Source: DASYQV01 sp036005125 (GTDB lineage Bacteria > Acidobacteriota > Vicinamibacteria > Vicinamibacterales > UBA2999). From it: a stretch of 13,159 nucleotides of DNA. This document shows, one piece after another, positions 7,447-13,159 of this stretch. Every line of letters begins with the position of its first letter. Position 1 is the stretch's first letter. Location: contig DASYQV010000260.1 in NCBI GenBank assembly GCA_036005125.1, positions 1-13,159 of the forward strand, written 5' to 3'. The translations under genes and the position numbers were made by a program. A model generated the notes under the pieces. It was not told the DNA's origin, did no database searches, and worked only from the letters and a program-made list of their open reading frames with translations.

Positions 7447-7540
7447 AAGGAACGGCGTCAAGCCGTTCCGGTAGACCCAAAAGGAACGGCGTTACGCCGT
7501 TCCGGTAGACCAAGGAACGGCGTGAAGCGGTTCCAGTAGA
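7447..7540 (+). repeat. Three-unit hairpin array immediately upstream of the adaptor gene
   Basis: Units at 7447-7476, 7481-7510 and 7512-7540, each aaggaacggc + variable loop + gccgttcc + ggtagac-like tail. Unit 1 has an 8-bp stem with loop gtcaa; unit 2 a 9-bp stem with loop tta; unit 3 has one stem mismatch. The array ends 21 bases before the ATG, so it would be in the 5' untranslated leader. The spacing (34 then 31 bases) has no unique spacers, so it is not a CRISPR array. Confidence 0.9.
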
Positions 7541-7561
7541 TATTTCGTCTAAGAGGCAACA

Positions 7562-8821
7562 ATGGTCGACATCGCAAGGGATCCATCATTCGCCCGGAGA
7601 AGGAAGATGCGTCGGGCCGCCTACGCGGCCGCCGCCGTCCTGATGGTGGTGCTGATTTCGGTTGCCCTCGCGCAGATGAAGCCCGCGGCGCCGACCGTCG
7701 AACGGGCGACCGTCTGGGTTGACACCGTGAAGCGCGGATCCATGGTTCGCCAGGTCCGCGGGCTCGGAACGCTGGTACCAGAGGACACACGCTGGCTCCC
7801 TGCAACCACGCTGGGACGCGTCGAGCGGATCGTGCTTCGGCCCGGTGCGGAGGTTCGCCCGGACTCGGTGATCCTCGAGCTGAGCAACCCGCAGGTCGAG
7901 CAGGAAGCCATCAACGCGCGACTGGCCCTGCAGGCTGCTGATGCCAACCTCGCGAACCTTCGCGTGCAGCTTCAGAACGAGCTGCTGGCGCAGCAGGCGG
8001 GCGCTGCCACCGTGCAGGCCGATTACACGCAGGCGCGGCTGCAGGCGGAGGTGAACGAGGAGCTCGCCAAGCAGCAGCTGATCTCCGAGCTGGTGCGCAA
8101 GCAGTCGCAGGTACGGGCCGAAGAGCTGAAAACGCGGAACGAGATTGAGGGCCAGCGGCTCGCAACGGCGAAGGAGTCGATCGAGGCGCGGATACGCGTG
8201 CAGCAGGCCGCGGTCGATCAGGCGCGCGCGATCGCGCAGCTCAATGAACGGCGTCTCGCGGACCTGAAGGTGCGGCCCGGATTCTCCGGCGTGCTGCAGC
8301 AGGTTCCCGTTGATGTCGGCCAGCAGGTGGCGCCCGGCCAGAACCTCGCGCGCGTGGCCGATCCGGGCCGCCTCAAGGCAGAACTGAAAATCGCGGAAAC
8401 GCAGGCCAAGGACATCGAAATCGGCCAGGTGGCGCAGGTCGATACGCGCAACGGCATCATCCCCGGCCGCGTCATTCGCAAGGACCCCGCCGCAACCAAT
8501 GGCACCGTCACGGTGGACGTCGGGCTGACGGGCGCGCTTCCCCGGGGTGCCGTGCCCGATCTGAGCGTCGACGGTACTGTGGAACTCGAACGGCTGGAAA
8601 ACGTTCTTTATGTCGGGCGCCCTGCCTTCGGTCAGGAACAGAGCACCGTGGGGTTGTTCAAGATAACCAACGGGGCGGGCGATGCCGAGCGCGTGCAGGT
8701 TCGTCTCGGTCGGAGCTCGGTGAACACGGTCGAGATCGTCTCCGGCCTCAACTCCGGCGAGCAGGTGGTGCTCTCGGACATGTCGGCCTGGGATGCGTTC
8801 GATCGGGTAAGACTGCGCTGA
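7562..8821 (+). CDS. Periplasmic adaptor (membrane fusion) protein, MacA/HlyD type
   Basis: 419 aa. A short basic cytoplasmic N-terminus (RRRKMRR, 12-18) precedes one membrane span (about 19-38). Then the two halves of a lipoyl/barrel-sandwich domain (about 82-110 and 238-268, the latter GFSGVLQQVPVDVGQQVAPG) flank a long Gln/Ala/Glu-rich alpha-hairpin coiled coil (about 113-236). Beta-barrel and membrane-proximal domains follow (272-419, including NSGEQVVLSD). Such adaptors connect an inner-membrane ABC or RND pump to an outer-membrane channel. The neighbouring ATPases point to an ABC-type (MacAB-like) pump. A GAGG ribosome site lies before the ATG. First gene of the export cluster; 51 bp to the next gene. 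The substrate is not evident. Confidence 0.88.
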   Translation: MVDIARDPSFARRRKMRRAAYAAAAVLMVVLISVALAQMKPAAPTVERATVWVDTVKRGSMVRQVRGLGTLVPEDTRWLPATTLGRVERIVLRPGAEVRPDSVILELSNPQVEQEAINARLALQAADANLANLRVQLQNELLAQQAGAATVQADYTQARLQAEVNEELAKQQLISELVRKQSQVRAEELKTRNEIEGQRLATAKESIEARIRVQQAAVDQARAIAQLNERRLADLKVRPGFSGVLQQVPVDVGQQVAPGQNLARVADPGRLKAELKIAETQAKDIEIGQVAQVDTRNGIIPGRVIRKDPAATNGTVTVDVGLTGALPRGAVPDLSVDGTVELERLENVLYVGRPAFGQEQSTVGLFKITNGAGDAERVQVRLGRSSVNTVEIVSGLNSGEQVVLSDMSAWDAFDRVRLR

Positions 8822-8847
8822 AAGGCTCAGGGCTTAAGGCTCAGGGC
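8822..8847 (+). repeat. 12-bp direct repeat (aaggctcagggc) in the adaptor-ATPase spacer
   Basis: Two exact copies, 8822-8833 and 8836-8847, 14 bases apart, filling most of the short gap between adaptor stop and the ribosome site of the ATPase. Another simple-word spacer repeat, unlike the others in sequence. Confidence 0.75.
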
Positions 8848-8872
8848 AATTAACATCCAGAGGAGCTCGCCG

Positions 8873-9574
8873 ATGAACATGACGCAGCCGCTGATCAAGC
8901 TCGACGGTGTCAAGAAGGTCTTCTACACCGACGAGGTCGAGACGCACGCGCTGGACAACATCAACCTGGAAATCCGCACCGGCGAGTACGTCGCCATCGC
9001 GGGCCCCTCCGGGTGCGGCAAGTCGACGCTGCTGTCAATTCTGGGGCTGCTCGATACGCCCACCGAGGGCCGGTATATGTTGAACGGCCAGCTCGTCACG
9101 GATCTCGCGCTCTCCCAGCGCGCTCGCGTGCGCAACCGCGAGATCGGCTTCATCTTCCAGAGCTTCAATCTCATCGGCGACCTCACGGTGTACGAGAACG
9201 TCGAGCTGCCGCTGACCTACCGTGGCATGAAGTCGGCCGACCGCAAGCAGCGCGTCACGGAAGCGCTCGAGAAGGTCGGGATGGCACATCGCGCCAAGCA
9301 CCTCCCGAGCCAGCTCTCCGGCGGTCAGCAGCAGCGTGTGGCGGTGGCCCGCGCGGTCGCCGGACACCCGTCCATCCTGCTGGCGGACGAGCCGACCGGA
9401 AACCTCGACTCGAAGAACGGCGAGGCAGTGATGGAGCTGCTCCGCGGGCTGCATCGCGGCGGCGCGACCATCTGCATGGTGACGCATGACGCCCGCTACG
9501 CCTCGCACGCCGAGCGCACGATTCACCTCTTCGACGGCCGGGTGGTCGAGGAATCGGTCGTGTCCGCTCACTGA
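8873..9574 (+). CDS. ABC transporter ATPase, MacB/LolD type
   Basis: 233 aa with every ABC ATPase motif intact: Walker A GPSGCGKST (44-52), Q-loop Q96 in IGFIFQSFNLIGDLTVYENV, signature LSGGQQQR (148-155), Walker B ILLADE with catalytic E173, D-loop GNLDS (176-180) and switch H205 (MVTHD). The length and the 'NLIGDLTVYENVELPLTYRG' segment place it in the family of MacB, LolD and FtsE-like ATPases, which power export or lipoprotein release rather than import. No membrane domain is fused. An AGGAG ribosome site is seven bases before the ATG. It follows the adaptor by 51 bp, so they are probably one operon. Confidence 0.93.
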   Translation: MNMTQPLIKLDGVKKVFYTDEVETHALDNINLEIRTGEYVAIAGPSGCGKSTLLSILGLLDTPTEGRYMLNGQLVTDLALSQRARVRNREIGFIFQSFNLIGDLTVYENVELPLTYRGMKSADRKQRVTEALEKVGMAHRAKHLPSQLSGGQQQRVAVARAVAGHPSILLADEPTGNLDSKNGEAVMELLRGLHRGGATICMVTHDARYASHAERTIHLFDGRVVEESVVSAH

Positions 9575-9580
9575 GCGGAC
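9562..9580. repeat. 19-bp GC-rich palindrome across the ATPase stop codon
   Basis: gtccgctca (9562-9570), central c, tgagcggac (9572-9580): perfect 9-base arms; the TGA stop is inside the right arm. It could be a short terminator or attenuator hairpin (8-bp stem, 3-base loop) or a dimer-binding operator; nothing distinguishes these here. Confidence 0.6.
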
Positions 9581-9596
9581 CGACCATCGGTGATTT

Positions 9597-9752
9597 TGGG
9601 ATTGGTCATTGGTGATCGGTTGGCGATTGGCGATTAGTGATTGGCGATCTATTTGTGATTGGGTCACCATCGGTATCGATCACCGAAAAATCGTCAATCA
9701 CCAATCACAAATCACAAATCATCAACCAATCACCAATCACCAATCACCAAAT
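9597..9752. repeat. Heptameric 'aatcacc' array with inverted partner between the two ATPase genes
   Basis: The left part (9597-9660) repeats gattgg/ggtgat words; the right part (9692-9752) repeats their complements, with three exact tandem aatcacc units at 9728-9748. The arms can fold into a long imperfect stem-loop. The spacer is visibly more AT-rich than the genes around it and separates the two ATPase genes by 207 bp. Confidence 0.8.
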
Positions 9753-9781
9753 CTTCAATGACCGTCCGCCCATAGCCGCAA

Positions 9782-10534
<753 letters not shown>

Positions 10535-10558
10535 CGTCCGGCGTCGCACAACGCTCCG

Positions 10559-11914
10559 ATGTCCACATCCCCGCGCATCCTCATCGCGGACGATCAGCCT
10601 GACGTCCTCGAAGCGCTCCGGCTGCTGATCAAGGGCGAGGGCTATCAGATCGATACCGCGAACTCTCCGACCGGTATCCTGAAGGCGCTCGAGGCACGGG
10701 ACTACGACGTCGTCCTCATGGATCTCAACTACGCGCGGGACACCACGTCCGGCCAGGAAGGGCTCGATCTCCTCACGCGAATTCATTCGGCCGATGAATC
10801 GCTGCCCGTCGTCGTGATGACGGCGTGGGGGACCGTGCACATTGCCGTCGAGGCGATGCGGCGCGGCGCCCGCGATTTCATCGAGAAGCCGTGGGACAAC
10901 GAGCGGCTGCTGACCATCCTCCGGACTCAGACGGAGCTGGGGCGCGCCCTGCGCCGCTCGAATCGGCTCGAAGCGCAGAACCGGGTGCTGCAGGCCGAGG
11001 GCGGGCCACCTCTCATCGCGCAGGCTCGCTCCATGCAGCCGGTGCTGCAGATCATCGAACGCGTGGGGCCCTCCGACGCCAACGTGCTCATCATGGGCGA
11101 GAACGGCAGCGGCAAGGGCCTCATCGCGCAGGCGCTGCACGCCGTCTCGGCGCGGGCCGCGCGGCCGATGGTGACGATCAACGCCGGGGGCGTATCCGAG
11201 GGCGTATTCGAAAGCGAGCTGTTCGGCCACGTCAAGGGTGCTTTTACGGATGCGAAGCAGGACCGCGTGGGCCGCTTCGAGCTCGCCGACGGCAGCACCC
11301 TGTTCCTCGACGAGATTGCCAACGTGCCGCTCAGCCAGCAGCAGAAGCTGCTGAGGGTGCTCGAGACGGGCGAGTTCGAGCGCCTGGGGTCGTCGAAGAC
11401 TCGCAAGGTCGACGTGCGTCTCATCTCGGCCACCAATGCCGATCTCAAGGCGGAGGTCGCCGCCGGCCGCTTCCGCCAGGACGTGTTGTTCCGGCTGAAC
11501 ACGATTGAGATTCACGTGCCGCCGCTCAGAGACCGGCGCGAGGACATCCCGCCGCTCGCTCGGCATTTCCTCCAGATGCATGTGCACCGTTATCGCAAAT
11601 CGCTCACCGGCTTCGACCCCGCCGCGATGGAGGCGCTCGTCGATCACCAGTGGCCGGGCAACGTGCGGGAGCTCGATCATGTCGTCGAGCGCGCCGTCCT
11701 GATGGCGCAGGGCAATGTGATCCGCGTCGCGGACCTCGGGCTGCGCACGGATGGGGACGCCACCGGCCGACTCGAGGAGATGAGCCTCGAGGAGGTCGAG
11801 GCGTTCCTCATCAGGAAAGCCATGGCCCGCTACGGAAATGTCAGCCACGCTGCCAAGGCGCTCGGTCTGAGTCGCTCCGCGCTGTACAGACGGCTGGAGC
11901 GATATCGGCTATAA
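10559..11914 (+). CDS. NtrC-family sigma-54-dependent response regulator
   Basis: 451 aa with three domains. Receiver (6-120): D11/D12, phospho-acceptor D55 in VVLMDLNYARD, and K110 in FIEKPWD. AAA+ (about 150-380): Walker A GENGSGKG (180-187), Walker B TLFLDE (247-252), arginine-finger region FRQDVLFRLN (305-314), and WPGNVREL (365-372). The sigma-54 contact loop reads GAFTDA (227-232) instead of GAFTGA. C-terminal Fis-type helix-turn-helix (about 424-448, YGNVSHAAKALGLSRSALYR). Such proteins, when phosphorylated, use ATP to open sigma-54 promoters. It follows the second ATPase by 24 bp without a Shine-Dalgarno, suggesting co-transcription, and precedes its probable kinase partner; the export genes are the likely target. 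Confidence 0.93.
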   Translation: MSTSPRILIADDQPDVLEALRLLIKGEGYQIDTANSPTGILKALEARDYDVVLMDLNYARDTTSGQEGLDLLTRIHSADESLPVVVMTAWGTVHIAVEAMRRGARDFIEKPWDNERLLTILRTQTELGRALRRSNRLEAQNRVLQAEGGPPLIAQARSMQPVLQIIERVGPSDANVLIMGENGSGKGLIAQALHAVSARAARPMVTINAGGVSEGVFESELFGHVKGAFTDAKQDRVGRFELADGSTLFLDEIANVPLSQQQKLLRVLETGEFERLGSSKTRKVDVRLISATNADLKAEVAAGRFRQDVLFRLNTIEIHVPPLRDRREDIPPLARHFLQMHVHRYRKSLTGFDPAAMEALVDHQWPGNVRELDHVVERAVLMAQGNVIRVADLGLRTDGDATGRLEEMSLEEVEAFLIRKAMARYGNVSHAAKALGLSRSALYRRLERYRL

Positions 11915-11925
11915 CACAGCGACGT

Positions 11926-11984
11926 ACGTAGGCCGGGTCTTCAGACCCGGCGCAGGACGCCGCATCTAAAGATGCGGCCTACGT
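11926..11984. repeat. Three-way-junction repeat element, 'aggccgggtctt' family, copy B
   Basis: An outer stem acgtaggcc (11926-11934) / ggcctacgt (11976-11984) encloses two hairpins: ccgggtct-tc-agacccgg (11933-11950) and gccgcatct-aa-agatgcggc (11959-11978); the outer and inner stems share a few bases, so not all pair fully at once. It fills most of the spacer between regulator and kinase. The first hairpin shares its arms with 4343-4364 and its words with 4246-4323. It resembles REP/BIME-type elements. Confidence 0.88.
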
Positions 11985-11999
11985 CCGGACCTCGTGCCC

Positions 12000-13159
12000 A
12001 TGCTCACTCACGACCGCCGCATCCTGCTGATCGCATGTGCGGCGGGTCTCCCGGGCGTCCTCGTGTCGCTCATCGTGCTCTGGGGCGGTGACTACACCGC
12101 CAAGGTGCAGTGGACGCTGAGCGTGCTCATCGTCGGTGTCTGGGTCGGGCTCGCGTTCAGCCTGCGCGACCGGGTCGTCTACCCGCTACAGACGATCTCC
12201 AACCTGCTCGCGGCGCTTCGCGAAGATGACTTCTCGATTCGCGCCCGCGTAGAGGCCGAGGACGCGCTCGGCGTCGTGATGATGGAGATCAACGCGCTCT
12301 CCGAAACGCTGCGCCGCCAGCGGCTCGGCGCGCACGAGGCGACGGCGCTGCTCCGCGCGGTGATGGCGGAAATCGACGTCGCCATCTTCGCCTTCGACAG
12401 CGCGAAGCGGCTTGTACTGGTCAATCGCTCGGGCGAGCGGCTGCTCGGACGCGGCGCCGACGAGCTGCTCGGCCACGACGCGCGGCAGCTCGGACTCCAG
12501 CCGCCGCTCGACGAGGCGCCTGGCGTCAGGGACATTTCGTTTCCCGGCGGCGCCGGACGCTGGGAGGTCCGCCGCACGAAATTCTGGCAGGGTGGGCTGC
12601 CGCACGAGCTGCTCGTGCTGGCCGACGTGAGCCAGCCGCTCCGCGAGCAGGAACGCCAGGCGTGGCAGCGGTTGATTCGCGTCATCGGCCACGAGCTGAA
12701 CAACTCGCTCGCGCCAATCAAGTCGATCGCGGGCAGCCTCGACGGTCTCCTCGGCCGCACGCCTCCGCCCCAGGACTGGCGCGACGACATGCGCCGCGGT
12801 CTCGCAATTATCGCGTCGCGCTCGGACGCCTTGAGCCGCTTCACCGCGGCCTACGCGCGTCTCGCGCGCCTGCCCGCGCCCAGCCTGCGCCCCGTGCCGT
12901 TTCCGTCGCTCGTGCAGCGCGTCGCGCAGCTCGAGACGCGTCTGCCGGTCAGAGTGGCCCACGGGCCGGAGATCACCGTGTCGGCCGATCCCGATCAACT
13001 CGAGCAACTGTTGATCAATCTCGTTCGCAACGCTGTCGATGCCTCGCTCGAAACGGGCGGCGGCGTGGCGGTCACGTGGACGCAGGAGCGGCGTCTCCTC
13101 GAGGTCCATGTCGACGATGAGGGACCGGGGCTGCCGGATACCGGAAACCTGTTCGTGCC
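12000..13159 (+). CDS. NtrY-like sensor histidine kinase, C-terminus cut by window edge
   Basis: 386 codons, open to the right edge. Two membrane spans at about 8-28 and 38-55 enclose a very short periplasmic loop. A HAMP-like linker (about 56-108) and a PAS-like domain (about 115-215, with VAIFAFDSAKRLVLVNRSGE) follow. H-box VIGHELNNSLAPIKSIAGSL with phospho-acceptor H231; N-box LINLVRNAVDAS (338-349); G1 box VDDEGPGLPD (371-380). The remaining ATP-binding boxes lie past the edge. The HELNNSLAPIKS form is that of NtrY-type kinases that partner NtrC-type regulators. With almost no periplasmic domain, the signal is probably sensed in the membrane or by the PAS domain. ATG 12000 lacks a Shine-Dalgarno; GTG 11994 is an alternative. 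A repeat element separates it from the regulator gene by 85 bp. Confidence 0.9.
   Translation, partial: MLTHDRRILLIACAAGLPGVLVSLIVLWGGDYTAKVQWTLSVLIVGVWVGLAFSLRDRVVYPLQTISNLLAALREDDFSIRARVEAEDALGVVMMEINALSETLRRQRLGAHEATALLRAVMAEIDVAIFAFDSAKRLVLVNRSGERLLGRGADELLGHDARQLGLQPPLDEAPGVRDISFPGGAGRWEVRRTKFWQGGLPHELLVLADVSQPLREQERQAWQRLIRVIGHELNNSLAPIKSIAGSLDGLLGRTPPPQDWRDDMRRGLAIIASRSDALSRFTAAYARLARLPAPSLRPVPFPSLVQRVAQLETRLPVRVAHGPEITVSADPDQLEQLLINLVRNAVDASLETGGGVAVTWTQERRLLEVHVDDEGPGLPDTGNLFV

Larger units (their letters stand above)
6927..7561. other. 635-bp spacer without a convincing gene
   Basis: Contains the leader of the leftward collagen-like gene (6927-6960), then about 170 bases with nothing I recognise, an imperfect palindromic low-complexity block (7141-7240), a possible promoter near 7345, and a three-unit hairpin array (7447-7540) directly before the adaptor gene. 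Short open frames here lack ribosome sites and protein-like composition; those on the minus strand are translations of the repeat units. Confidence 0.7.

Noticed and set aside
7130..7513. 127-codon minus-strand open frame in the spacer
   Set aside because: Its N-terminal part is translated hairpin units and the rest low-complexity repeat; no ribosome site or protein-like pattern.
7447..7540. CRISPR array
   Set aside because: Three hairpin units separated by only 1-4 bases, without unique spacers or cas genes.
12186..13109. 307-codon minus-strand open frame
   Set aside because: Antisense to the histidine kinase, which has H-, N- and G1-boxes in order; no recognisable domain in the antisense product.

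Overview
This GC-rich window carries twelve protein genes, two of them cut by the window edges, and no rRNA, tRNA or CRISPR array that I can see. Several things fit an environmental Acidobacteriota of the Vicinamibacteria type: a MacA-like adaptor and ABC ATPases next to an NtrC/NtrY-like pair, a lipoprotein D-aminoacylase relative, a glycine-reductase-B-like selenoprotein, and repeat-filled spacers. The taxonomic assignment is inference from gene content and style, not from a marker gene.

Left part (1-1630): a Tat-targeted peptide methionine sulfoxide reductase B (partial) follows a YgjP/SprT-like metallopeptidase on the minus strand. Facing away from them is a small OB-fold-like lipoprotein on the plus strand, whose stop codon lies inside a heptamer tandem repeat.

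Middle (1634-6926): on the minus strand there is a D-aminoacylase-family lipoprotein that appears to have lost nearly all metal and active-site residues. Upstream of it is a selenoprotein whose reading frame is interrupted by an in-frame TGA (3748-3750) followed by a good bacterial SECIS hairpin; conventional gene calling would split it into two ORFs. A divergent fatty-acyl-CoA ligase and a convergent secreted collagen-like protein follow.

Right part (7562-13159): a plus-strand cluster of periplasmic adaptor (MacA/HlyD type), two ABC ATPases (MacB/LolD type), an NtrC-family sigma-54 response regulator and an NtrY-like histidine kinase (open at the right edge). It reads as an export system with its own two-component regulator, but no membrane permease is present between the parts. 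The second ATPase has altered signature and D-loop residues, and the regulator has GAFTDA in place of GAFTGA.

A striking feature at the DNA level is that most spacers hold a different family of short tandem or inverted repeats: an aggcagt heptamer array, a 22-bp perfect inverted repeat, hairpins of the 'aggccgggtct' family in two separate spacers, a three-unit hairpin array before the adaptor gene, and a heptameric 'aatcacc' array with inverted counterparts between the ATPases.
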